The notes under the pieces: generated by a model
What the model was told of the DNA's origin: nothing
The model's input: the letters and a program-made list of their open reading frames with translations, nothing else
The model's database searches: none
Shown: positions 1 through 7,455 of the stretch, in pieces
Numbering within the stretch: the first letter of the stretch is position 1
Layout of the letters: each line of letters opens with the position of its first letter
Translations under genes and position numbers: made by a program
From: Clostridiales bacterium
GTDB lineage: Bacteria; Bacillota; Clostridia; Lachnospirales; Lachnospiraceae
Assembly: GCA_012519695.1 (NCBI GenBank)
Contig: JAAYPT010000065.1
Location: forward strand, 1-41,033
Length of the DNA: 41,033 nucleotides
Direction of reading: 5' to 3'

Positions 1-117
1 CTTGTTATCTTCCGTTGCCACTTTATTTTGTTTTTGTTCTTTTCCTTTAGAATCTTTGCATCCGGAAAGACATGCAAGACCTAATACCAAAATTCCTACT
101 ATAATTTTCGCTTTCAT
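1..117 (-). CDS. Lipoprotein, N-terminal part only (runs off the window)
   Basis: Thirty-nine codons from ATG at 117 to the window edge. The N-terminus is a lipoprotein signal: two Lys near the start, a hydrophobic stretch (residues 5-15) and the lipobox LSGC with Cys20 as the predicted lipidated residue. It continues as a Lys/Glu/Gln-rich hydrophilic linker, as is common before the folded domain of a surface lipoprotein. The C-terminal domain lies outside the window, so the function is unknown. It is the last visible member of the T7SS gene string, 50 bp after the small helical protein, and may be co-transcribed with it. Confidence 0.7.
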   Translation of the reverse strand, partial: MKAKIIVGILVLGLACLSGCKDSKGKEQKQNKVATEDNK

Positions 118-167
118 TTTTTTCTACTACCCTAATATAAATTCCTTAAAGAAGTAATGCTTCATTT

Positions 168-461
168 CTAATATAAGTAAGCATCTGTTGCGTCTGCTTC
201 ACTTATAAATGATTTTAATGAATCCGGTACATCTTTTGCCGCTTCTTCCAGCTTCAGCATAGCTGTATATATTTTAAAAGACTTATTAATAATTTCATTA
301 TCAACCAACACATCACGCAATCCATTTTCCGTTAAAGATAATAATTCCTTTGAAAAGCTCTGCCCTAATTCGATTACTTCCGCAATCACAGAACCCACTG
401 TTGCTGCGCAACTTTCATATTCACTATCCACAATAATAACGTTTCCACCTGCTTTTGCCAT
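168..461 (-). CDS. Small helical protein of the T7SS locus (unknown function)
   Basis: A 97-residue acidic protein with no signal peptide and no membrane segment. Most of it should form amphipathic helices (about residues 17-50 and 58-90). Size and helical content resemble the small WXG100/Esx and partner proteins of T7SS loci, but there is no W-x-G turn, so membership is not shown. The start ATG at 461 has a GGAGAG Shine-Dalgarno about 9 nt upstream. It lies 33 bp downstream of the TTVL-repeat membrane protein on the same strand. It could be a secreted substrate, a chaperone or a regulator; I do not recognise a named family. Confidence 0.65.
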   Translation of the reverse strand: MAKAGGNVIIVDSEYESCAATVGSVIAEVIELGQSFSKELLSLTENGLRDVLVDNEIINKSFKIYTAMLKLEEAAKDVPDSLKSFISEADATDAYLY

Positions 462-494
462 TCTTGCTCACTCTCCTCTTCTATATCTTAATAG

Positions 495-1016
495 TTATAT
501 ACGCTCTTCTGTATGAGTCACAACCACATCTTCCTCCATCTCAAAACGAATTTGTGGCTGATTTAATACCGTGGTCTGGTCTTCCATTTCTTGCTCCGGT
601 AATGTGTTTTGCTCCAACACAGTCGTTTGCTCTAATACCGTGGTCTGGTCTGACACGGTTGTCTGATTCAATACAGTTGTCTGGTCTTCTGTCTGCTGAT
701 TTAATACCGTGGTCTGGTCTTCCATTCCTTGTTCCAGTAATGTAGTTTGTTCATCGATATTTTCTTTTGGTTGTAATCTTCCTGTGGTACGACCTCTTTT
801 CGGCACAATTTTATCTGTATTTTCTCGAATTGCACGAATTTTACTTTTTCCTTCATATCCTTCTTTTTGAATTTTCTTAATACTTCTCTTAGCAGTAATT
901 CCCGTTAATTCTCCAATGACTGCATAGATACGAAAAACAAAAAATAAAATGACAGCCCCGATTCCAAACAAAACCGCACCTACGATTCCTCCATAGAACA
1001 TAATCTGATTTACCAC
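495..1016 (-). CDS. One-pass membrane protein with repeated TTVL motifs
   Basis: The start is taken as GTG at 1016 because a GGGAGG Shine-Dalgarno lies 8 nt upstream; an upstream ATG at 1076 would overlap the kinase gene by 55 bp. The 173-residue product has one hydrophobic helix (residues 8-28), a basic stretch (43-80) and a C-terminal tail dominated by short repeats of the form D/E-Q-T-T-V-L-N/E-Q. Five exact TTVL copies begin at residues 102, 113, 125, 131 and 148, with degenerate variants (TTLL, TTVS, NTLP) between or before them. The positive-inside rule puts the tail in the cytosol. The same TTVL occurs in the neighbouring FHA and zinc-ribbon proteins, so the tail is plausibly a multi-site substrate of the adjacent kinase and a dock for FHA domains. 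That role is inference; no named family recognised. Confidence 0.8.
   Translation of the reverse strand: MVNQIMFYGGIVGAVLFGIGAVILFFVFRIYAVIGELTGITAKRSIKKIQKEGYEGKSKIRAIRENTDKIVPKRGRTTGRLQPKENIDEQTTLLEQGMEDQTTVLNQQTEDQTTVLNQTTVSDQTTVLEQTTVLEQNTLPEQEMEDQTTVLNQPQIRFEMEEDVVVTHTEERI
558..746 (-). repeat. In-gene short tandem repeats encoding TTVL units
   Basis: The DNA encoding residues 91-153 of the membrane protein contains repeated GACCAGACNACN-type units that give Q-T-T-V-L-N/E-Q. Copies are imperfect and irregularly spaced, as expected for a repeat tract that expands and contracts. The opposite strand gives a long spurious open frame over the same tract. Confidence 0.75.
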
Positions 1017-1021
1017 CTGTT

Positions 1022-3022
1022 TTACCTCCCATACTTCTGAAATAATGGCGTTAACTTTTGCACAAGTTTTTTCCACTTAATATCGTTTGAAATATCCGCC
1101 ACCTGCGTTCCCTGATCATAAACTGCAAAAATAGTATCTGCGTTCCAATTTTCTATATTACTATCTTTTGCTGCTTCTTCATTACAAAGTAATGATAAGT
1201 ATCCGATATAGATATCTTTATACTTTGTTCCAAACTCCTGTACACCGGCTTCATACTTTTCTTTTGCTGCCTCTAAGTTTCCGGTTTTTTCGTACATTTC
1301 TGCAACATCACATACATATTTGCAACGATCCTTTTCCTGAGTATCATCGGATATTATGGATAATATTTCTTCACAGTAAGTAATTGCCATATTATAATCT
1401 TGCATTTTTTCTGTATTATCATCTGATTCTTCAGCACGTTCCCGATACGCCTTATAGAGTACATCACTAAAGTCAATGGTATACTCTGTCAACAATTCAT
1501 CACTATCTAAATCTTCTACTTCATCCAATCCTTTGTCTGCCACTCGGATTGCTGAATCTACTGCCCCCTCAATAGATGTAGGATATATCATATAAATATC
1601 TCCCAGTATCTTATAGTTAAGCATTTTAGCAGCCGACACATTCTGACTATCATTGTATTCTTCAAATGTTTTCATCGTTTCTGCCAGATCAGTCTTGTCG
1701 CCTCCTGTGGTATCTAACTCTGACAAAGATGACAATATTTTTTTGTAATATACCGCTTCCGGCACTTCTTCTTCATCCAACATTTGAAAATAGTATAAAC
1801 TATTAGAATAATCTTTTTCTTCATTTAAATATGTTAATGCAACCTGACGCACTACCTCGCTGTTATTCTGTATGTTCTGATATCCGGAATTGATATATGC
1901 TCCGATTCTTTGCAAACCTTCCTCCGGATCCATGTAGTTCACATACAGACTTAACATATCCAAATATGCTTCCGGATTCTTTCCGTCCACATCTGTGATT
2001 GCCTCTACATATACTTCCGATGCCTTTGAGTAATCACCATTTATTTTGTATGTATTTGCTTTCTCAATTAAACTTCGATAATCTTGTTTTCTGGTATTTT
2101 GAACTCCCTGATATCCTAATACAGACACAACAATACTAGCCACCATCGCAGCTACTGTTGTGCCCCAGAGCAATAATTTTCTTGTTTGTTTTTTTCGATG
2201 TCCACTGTCCAATTCATCATAGTGTTCTAATGCATAGATTAACTCTGAACAATTTTGATAGCGGTCTTCCGGATTAGGCTGTGTACACTTTGCAATAATC
2301 TTTTCCAAACCACTGGACAACGCCGGGTTCCATTCACGAATTGGACGTATCTCATAAGGTGGTTCACATGGGTTCTTTCCTGTTACAATATGATAAATCG
2401 TTGCTCCCAAACAATAAATATCCGTTCTGGCATCCGTTTTATATATTCCGTGTCCCTGCTCATCACCAAACTGTTCCGGTGCTGCATATCCTCTGGTCCC
2501 CAACGCTGTGGTGTCTGCTATATTTTCTACTTTATATTCCTTGGCGGTTCCAAAGTCAATCAATTTTACTCTACCATCCGGCTGTAACATGATATTAGAC
2601 GGTTTCATGTCTCGGTAAATAATCGGTGGATTCATGGAATGAAGATAATCCAGGGCACTTGCTAATTGTTTTGCCCATTCAATTACATTTTCCTGTGGCT
2701 GTGCCCCTTCTTCTTTCAAAATACGATCTAACGCCAGTCCCTGAATATAATCCATAACAACGTATACCGTTCCGTCTTTATCAATAATATCCACAATTCT
2801 AGGCAATACAGGATGGTCTACTTTTTTCAAAATATTTGCTTCTCGCTCGATTCCTTTTAACTGCATTTCCACGCTTTGTGAACCATCATTTTTCAATTCT
2901 TTTACTGCCCACTGCTTATTCAGGCGGTTATCCATTGCAACATATACAATGCTCATTCCACCTTGACCGATTTCTTTTAATATTTCGTATTTTCCATCCA
3001 GTACCAGACCTACTTTTGACAT
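1022..3022 (-). CDS. Membrane Ser/Thr protein kinase with TPR-like extracytoplasmic part
   Basis: This 666-residue Hanks-type kinase has its N-terminal catalytic domain in about residues 10-265. Visible are the glycine loop GQGGMS (19-24), the ATP Lys41 in AVKEL, the catalytic loop YRDMKPSN with Asp138, the metal-binding DFG (Asp156), an activation loop with Thr171/Thr172, and APE (181-183). All catalytic residues are present, so it should be active. One transmembrane helix follows near residues 283-305. The C-terminal half is helical with TPR-like repeats, not the PASTA repeats of PrkC/Stk1. It lies 10 bp downstream of the PP2C gene and next to FHA proteins, which marks a phosphorylation circuit for the T7SS. 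It could also functionally replace EssB/YukC, which has a kinase-like fold but is absent here; this is speculative. Confidence 0.93.
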   Translation of the reverse strand: MSKVGLVLDGKYEILKEIGQGGMSIVYVAMDNRLNKQWAVKELKNDGSQSVEMQLKGIEREANILKKVDHPVLPRIVDIIDKDGTVYVVMDYIQGLALDRILKEEGAQPQENVIEWAKQLASALDYLHSMNPPIIYRDMKPSNIMLQPDGRVKLIDFGTAKEYKVENIADTTALGTRGYAAPEQFGDEQGHGIYKTDARTDIYCLGATIYHIVTGKNPCEPPYEIRPIREWNPALSSGLEKIIAKCTQPNPEDRYQNCSELIYALEHYDELDSGHRKKQTRKLLLWGTTVAAMVASIVVSVLGYQGVQNTRKQDYRSLIEKANTYKINGDYSKASEVYVEAITDVDGKNPEAYLDMLSLYVNYMDPEEGLQRIGAYINSGYQNIQNNSEVVRQVALTYLNEEKDYSNSLYYFQMLDEEEVPEAVYYKKILSSLSELDTTGGDKTDLAETMKTFEEYNDSQNVSAAKMLNYKILGDIYMIYPTSIEGAVDSAIRVADKGLDEVEDLDSDELLTEYTIDFSDVLYKAYRERAEESDDNTEKMQDYNMAITYCEEILSIISDDTQEKDRCKYVCDVAEMYEKTGNLEAAKEKYEAGVQEFGTKYKDIYIGYLSLLCNEEAAKDSNIENWNADTIFAVYDQGTQVADISNDIKWKKLVQKLTPLFQKYGR

Positions 3023-3032
3023 TCCTATCCCT

Positions 3033-3803
3033 CTATCTTATCGTTTTTATCAGTATGCAACTGATATTGTCCTTTTCTTTTCGCTGCTTTAACATTTCTA
3101 TAAACGTTAAAATATTCTGTTTCATAGTCTTTTCATCGGAATTTGCTTCAAAACAAAAACTTTTCCACATCTCAGATGGTGTACACACATGGCGCAAGCC
3201 ATCTGAACACAACATATAAGTAGCATTTTCCTTCACTTTTCCTTTGTAAAACACAGGCTCCACTATTTTAGATGCCCCAATGCATTGCAACAGCACACTT
3301 TTCCTAGGGTCTGTTTCTGCCTGTTCTTCTTTCAAACGTCCTGCTGCAATTTCTCTCGCCACCAGAGTTTGGTCTTCTGTTATCTGATATAGTGTATCTG
3401 ATAACTCATAGATACGGCTGTCCCCCACATGTACAACATAGTACTGTTCTTCCACTACCAAAAATGCTGTCAGGGTTGTTCCAAGATTTACGCTGTTTTT
3501 TCTTCCATAAGCTCCAATTCTTTCATTTTCTTCCAGAACTAATTCTTTCCATCTTTTCCATAGTGTCTGTTCTTCAAATCTTTCGTATAACATCTGTGGA
3601 AGTTCTTCATGAAACCATTTTCCAAATCGTTCTATCACTTCTCGACTGGCTACTTCTCCTTTTTCTAATCCGCCCATTCCATCGCAAATCACAGTAAAGA
3701 GTACTTCTCCTTGATCTGTTTTTGCTTTTTTTATCAAGATGGCATCCTGATTGGTTTCCTTTTTAATTCCCACATCACTTGCATACGCTGTTATATATCT
3801 CAT
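3033..3803 (-). CDS. PP2C-family Ser/Thr protein phosphatase
   Basis: A 256-residue protein covering a complete bacterial PP2C (PPM) domain: Asp10 and NQDA (18-21) near the N-terminus, metal-binding Asp41 in CDGMGG, GTTLTAF, HVGDSRIY, a late LCSDGL and the C-terminal DNIS. These residues coordinate the two metal ions and the phosphate in this family. There is no membrane segment, so it is cytosolic. A GGGAG Shine-Dalgarno precedes ATG 3803. It sits between the FHA gene (9 bp gap) and the kinase gene (10 bp gap), so it presumably dephosphorylates the kinase and its targets, as PrpC/Stp does with PrkC. Confidence 0.95.
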   Translation of the reverse strand: MRYITAYASDVGIKKETNQDAILIKKAKTDQGEVLFTVICDGMGGLEKGEVASREVIERFGKWFHEELPQMLYERFEEQTLWKRWKELVLEENERIGAYGRKNSVNLGTTLTAFLVVEEQYYVVHVGDSRIYELSDTLYQITEDQTLVAREIAAGRLKEEQAETDPRKSVLLQCIGASKIVEPVFYKGKVKENATYMLCSDGLRHVCTPSEMWKSFCFEANSDEKTMKQNILTFIEMLKQRKEKDNISCILIKTIR

Positions 3804-3812
3804 ATTTCTCCC

Positions 3813-4991
3813 TTATACTAAATCAAATATAAATTCTTCGTCTGCCAAAGAAACTTTTGTTCCCTTTATTAATAATTGCTCATTATCACCTTTCAATATG
3901 TTTCCGTTTACATAGGTATTATTGGTAGAATCATTATCCCTGATATAACATGCTCCATCTCTTTTGTGGATAATTGCATGTACTCTGCTGATAGCTACAT
4001 TATCTTCTACCGTATAGTCCGCATCCGTTTTAGACTTTCCGATTCGGAATACATTTTTATTAATAATAATTTTCTCCTGATTTTTCATTCGTATCAACAC
4101 CGGTGTCGGTTTCTTTTCCGAACTTCTCTGAAACAGCCCTCTTTTTGCCTTTAACGGTTCTTTCAACGTGCCAGACGGACTCATCAGTACAGTAGTTTCA
4201 TCATGTTCTCCGATTTGAGAATTGGCTATTAGACTTCCGGAAGGCGCAGGTTTTGCCGCCTCTAACTTAATTGGCTTTGGCTGACTTCCCTGTATCGTTT
4301 CCTCTCGCATAGAATGCGGCATTGGTGGTGCTGCAAAAGCCGGCTTCATCATTCCCGATGACACCGGTGACGCAACAGGAATTGGTGACGCCCCTGTTGC
4401 CACTGTTACCTGTGGCTGGCTCTGTCTGATTTTCGCTTCTTTCAAAGTTAAAACCAATTCTTCAAAATTTTCCACTTCAATGCTGCGGTTATTAGATATG
4501 TATACTACTAACTTTGCGATATAGTAAATATCTTCTTCCTCTTTATACGCAATACTCATAAGCAAGTCTTTTAAAAACTCACGCAAGCTCTTATTTCCAT
4601 CTAATTTTCTATCTTCCGGAATGCATAAAAAAGAAATATCTCTTGTCACAAAATCAACAAAAATATAATCCAGATTTAAATATAAATATCTCTCATCTAT
4701 CCCCTTACTTTTCAAAAGTTTATATGCTTCTATGATGGTTCCCAGAAGTTTTAGTACTTCTTCTTTTCCCATTGTTTGCATTAAATATTTTCGTAAAGTT
4801 GCCTTATAGGCAATATTATACTGAAAACCGTATTTTCCATCTTCTTGGACTTCTTCCAGCGTTTCAACAATGGTAGATGGATTGTCTTTTAAAATTTCAA
4901 CTGCCTTATGTTCTACCTTCTGTTCTTCCTGCACCCAATACAGTAAGAAATTTTCTAATCCATGATTTTTTATTTCAAAGATAGTATCCAT
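3813..4991 (-). CDS. FHA-domain protein with N-terminal DUF6382-like region and TTVL site
   Basis: A 392-residue cytosolic protein. Residues 1-175 form an alpha/beta domain of the kind seen at the N-terminus of clostridial FHA proteins (DUF6382-like, by memory). Residues 185-295 are a Pro/Ala/Ser-rich linker, and residues 297-392 are a forkhead-associated domain with the expected RIGKS, SRVH (335-338) and TNNTYVNG, which bind phosphothreonine. The linker carries DETTVLM (TTVL at 266-269), the motif repeated in the neighbouring membrane protein. This looks like a phospho-switch in which the kinase phosphorylates the linker Thr and an FHA domain, its own or another, binds it, as in GarA/OdhI. 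The start has a GAGG Shine-Dalgarno; the PP2C gene follows after 9 bp. Confidence 0.9.
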   Translation of the reverse strand: MDTIFEIKNHGLENFLLYWVQEEQKVEHKAVEILKDNPSTIVETLEEVQEDGKYGFQYNIAYKATLRKYLMQTMGKEEVLKLLGTIIEAYKLLKSKGIDERYLYLNLDYIFVDFVTRDISFLCIPEDRKLDGNKSLREFLKDLLMSIAYKEEEDIYYIAKLVVYISNNRSIEVENFEELVLTLKEAKIRQSQPQVTVATGASPIPVASPVSSGMMKPAFAAPPMPHSMREETIQGSQPKPIKLEAAKPAPSGSLIANSQIGEHDETTVLMSPSGTLKEPLKAKRGLFQRSSEKKPTPVLIRMKNQEKIIINKNVFRIGKSKTDADYTVEDNVAISRVHAIIHKRDGACYIRDNDSTNNTYVNGNILKGDNEQLLIKGTKVSLADEEFIFDLV

Positions 4992-5006
4992 TTTTTCCTC
5001 CGTTTT

Positions 5007-6773
5007 CTATTTCCAAATGTACTTTATTTTTTCTATTTCTTTTGCAACTTCTTTTGTCTCCTGGGTTTCATTTTCCAGACAATATAAGGTGTTTTTTGTA
5101 TCTGTATAATACACATCTTTTCCTATTACAAATACCTGCCCTTGAGACTTTATTGCATATTCTTCTTCATCTTTTTTGCGTACTATTACGCTTGTATCTG
5201 TATTGTACGCTAATGTTTTTTCTTCTGCATTTAAGTCAAAACTTTTCACACCGCCAGAAATTTTTTCTTCTTTTCCATCCGCATATGAATATAGTGTTCC
5301 ATCCGCCAGATAATAAACGCAATTTTTTCCCGGCGCATATTGATATGCTGTACACTTTTTCGCTAACAATTTCGGTTCTTGCCAGTCTTTTTCTATTTTC
5401 TCACAGCTATAAAGATTTTCTCCTGCCAGATAAAATAACAGGTTTTGATTCCATAATTGGATTTTTTGTGCTCTTCCAAAATTTGCCGCTACCTTGCAGG
5501 ATTCTTTTCCTTCCAATATATTATAACTATACAAACTGTTTTCCTTTAAATAATAATAACAGGGCGATGTATTCTCGTATGTTTTTACCATATTACTACC
5601 AAGAATCACCTCTCTGTCACATGACTGCTCATATTTCGTAGGTTCCGATGCATCTGTAAACCAATCCACATTTGTCGCTACTAACTGTTCTTTTCCTTCT
5701 TCTGTTGTATCCACAAAATAAACTGCTTTATCTTCTGTTTGTACAACAAATGCATCTAAATTTTTATAATACCCAAAATATGTAATCGCCGCATACTCTG
5801 TGCCATAGCTCTTTTTATCCTGAACACAATAAATGTTATAAGTAAGTTTTACTTCTTCGCCGTCTTCACTGCTTTGATTTTTCTGATTCTGTTGCTGACA
5901 GAATACTTTTCCCTTATCTGTTACCCCTATAACTCTTACCGGATTCTCTGTGGTTGCAATCTGATTCACTTCACCCGAAGGCATCACTTCACATATTACA
6001 TAATTCTCTTCGTCTGCCTGATAAGAATATGCCAAATAATCTCCTTCACTGCTAATCACGGTTCCATTGACACCTGTCACATATCTTTTCACCACATCAT
6101 CTGCACCCAAGCAGTGCAATGAATAGGAATTTTCTTCTTCCTGTGTCCAATAGTAAACTTTGTTCAAAGACTCGTCTGCCACCACACTTACAATCCGCTT
6201 ATCTTCTGAAGCCTTTTTACTTTTCTTCTTCCCTGTCAGTTCCAGCGTTCTTCCATCCGTTCCCATATACAAAAATTTACTATTTTCATATTCACTTTGT
6301 AATAAAGCGTAGGAACCATCCGATGTATCCGGCACTTTTTCTTCTACATCGTCACTATTTCCAAGCATTCCCGCTCCCGCATAGTAAAGTGTCTTTTCCT
6401 TATAAGTAATTTTATTTGGATATATATAACGAAAATAACAAAAAACAACAATGCCTGTCACCATCAAAACTGCCGCTATTATGCTTAATATAATAATAAG
6501 TTTTTTATGGCTCTTTTTGGGAATCTCAACTTCTCCTGTAACCACACATTTCTCTTCTTTGCTATTTTCCTTGTTTTCATCTTTTTTATTTTCTATTTTA
6601 TTTACACTCAAAACAGTTGTGGCATCTGTATCCACGCCCTGATATTGATATGAATATTCTTCTTGCGTTTGTTCCTGTATTTCTTCTTTTTCCTTTTTCG
6701 GGTCTGCTGCTGCGCCACACATCGGACAATATATTTCTTTTCCTATTTCGTTTCCACATACTCTGCACTTCAT
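5007..6773 (-). CDS. Zinc-ribbon, single-pass membrane protein with large extracytoplasmic domain
   Basis: The start is taken as ATG 6773, three codons inside a possible GTG at 6782, because GGTGA is correctly spaced from it. The 588-residue product begins with a zinc ribbon (CxxC at Cys3/Cys6 and Cys16/Cys19), an acidic linker containing ATTVLS (TTVL at 52-55), and one transmembrane helix (about 91-114). The remaining roughly 470 residues should lie outside the membrane. They show repeated short beta-type units (variants of 'YYLADGTLYSY'), which suggests a propeller-like fold related to DUF5050/WD-like proteins. The cytosolic TTVL site makes it a probable target of the kinase/FHA circuit. 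It follows esxA after a terminator and lies 15 bp before the FHA gene. Exact function unknown. Confidence 0.8.
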   Translation of the reverse strand: MKCRVCGNEIGKEIYCPMCGAAADPKKEKEEIQEQTQEEYSYQYQGVDTDATTVLSVNKIENKKDENKENSKEEKCVVTGEVEIPKKSHKKLIIILSIIAAVLMVTGIVVFCYFRYIYPNKITYKEKTLYYAGAGMLGNSDDVEEKVPDTSDGSYALLQSEYENSKFLYMGTDGRTLELTGKKKSKKASEDKRIVSVVADESLNKVYYWTQEEENSYSLHCLGADDVVKRYVTGVNGTVISSEGDYLAYSYQADEENYVICEVMPSGEVNQIATTENPVRVIGVTDKGKVFCQQQNQKNQSSEDGEEVKLTYNIYCVQDKKSYGTEYAAITYFGYYKNLDAFVVQTEDKAVYFVDTTEEGKEQLVATNVDWFTDASEPTKYEQSCDREVILGSNMVKTYENTSPCYYYLKENSLYSYNILEGKESCKVAANFGRAQKIQLWNQNLLFYLAGENLYSCEKIEKDWQEPKLLAKKCTAYQYAPGKNCVYYLADGTLYSYADGKEEKISGGVKSFDLNAEEKTLAYNTDTSVIVRKKDEEEYAIKSQGQVFVIGKDVYYTDTKNTLYCLENETQETKEVAKEIEKIKYIWK

Positions 6774-6799
6774 GTTCTTCACCTACTCATAATTTTAGA

Positions 6800-6831
6800 A
6801 AAAGCCTCTTAATTTTCATTAAGAGGCTTTT
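6800..6831 (-). terminator. Intrinsic terminator after the WXG100 gene
   Basis: A 14-bp perfect stem (6800-6813 with 6818-6831) closes a 4-nt loop, with a T-rich 3' arm on the minus strand. It starts 9 nt past the WXG100 stop codon and before the next gene of the same direction. It should make the WXG100 transcript mostly monocistronic, with some read-through into the signalling genes. The stem is symmetric, so it could also work in the other direction. Confidence 0.85.
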
Positions 6832-6840
6832 GGTCACCTA

Positions 6841-7137
6841 TTAGCCTTTGAACTGACTAGCGATATCAGAATCTGTTGTTTCGATTGTCTGTGCAGTAGC
6901 TCTTAAGGCATCTGCAATTTCACTAATAAGATCTCTTGCTTTCACAAAATTAGGTCTTAACTCTGTAAATCTTGCTGCATAGGACTGGCTAGCTGCACCT
7001 TCCCATTCATCCTGCAATGTTTTTAACAGAGAATCCATCTTGCTAATTACCTCATCAACATTACCTGCTTCGTCGTCATACTGTTTGGCACGCTGTCTCA
7101 TTGTGTCAGGTGTCATTCTAATCTGACCATTACTCAT
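6841..7137 (-). CDS. esxA: WXG100 family T7SS secreted protein (EsxA-like)
   Basis: A 98-residue protein with the hallmark of WXG100 proteins: two helices separated by a W-E-G turn (LQDEWEGAASQSY, Trp near residue 54). There is no signal peptide. The family forms helical-hairpin dimers that are exported by FtsK/SpoIIIE-type EssC ATPases. A very strong AAGGAGGG Shine-Dalgarno precedes ATG 7137, and the gene has its own promoter, long structured leader and terminator, so high expression is expected. It lies directly downstream of essC. The C-terminus (SDIASQFKG) lacks a clear YxxxD/E signal, as in many EsxA-like proteins. Confidence 0.95.
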   Translation of the reverse strand: MSNGQIRMTPDTMRQRAKQYDDEAGNVDEVISKMDSLLKTLQDEWEGAASQSYAARFTELRPNFVKARDLISEIADALRATAQTIETTDSDIASQFKG

Positions 7138-7380
7138 TGCTCTTCCCTCCTTGAAAAATTAAAAAATTGAAAATATATATTAAACCCCTAGCATAAGCCT
7201 AATTAATAAATGGTCATACCTATACCAGGTAATTTAATCAATAAATAAATTAATCTAGTAATGTAATATTTAATATTCAATTACTTAATTGGATTTTCAC
7301 TGAAATAGTTGCTTACCGATTGATAAACACTTGATGTTTACCCCAGTTCCTTATTCGGCAACTCGTCCCTCTCAACTCCA
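7138..7380 (-). ncRNA. Structured 5' leader of the WXG100 mRNA
   Basis: About 240 nt lie between the predicted transcription start (near 7380) and the WXG100 ATG. On the minus strand the upstream half folds well by eye. One hairpin has an 8-bp stem (7322-7329 with 7335-7342, 5-nt loop). An enclosing stem (7307-7312 with 7358-7363) extends by three pairs (7317-7319 with 7355-7357), and a small hairpin lies near 7366-7385. The downstream half is very A/T-rich with no obvious hairpin. No riboswitch class I know fits. It may control mRNA stability or translation. This accounts for the gene-free stretch between essC and esxA. Confidence 0.55.
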
Positions 7381-7386
7381 GGACTT

Positions 7387-7415
7387 ATTATACTTCTTTA
7401 CCGCAATAAAGTCAA
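7387..7415 (-). promoter_or_regulatory. Sigma-A promoter for the WXG100 gene
   Basis: On the minus strand, TTGACT (7410-7415) and a consensus TATAAT (7387-7392) are separated by 17 bp. It lies 41 bp past the essC stop. It is one of the best promoters in the window and drives the long leader and esxA. Confidence 0.88.
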
Positions 7416-7455
7416 CTACTTTTTTCCAATTTTTGGAATTTTTTTATTTTATTTG

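Noticed and set aside
455-745. Plus-strand open frame with repeated LIPWSG units
   Set aside because: It is the complement of the TTVL repeat tract of the minus-strand membrane protein; there is no ribosome site and the repeats are explained by the other strand.
7421-7441. Terminator after essC (TTCCAA-TTGGAA hairpin)
   Set aside because: On the minus strand the stem is followed by A, not T, and the esxA promoter begins directly after it. It would only work for plus-strand transcripts, which have no gene here.
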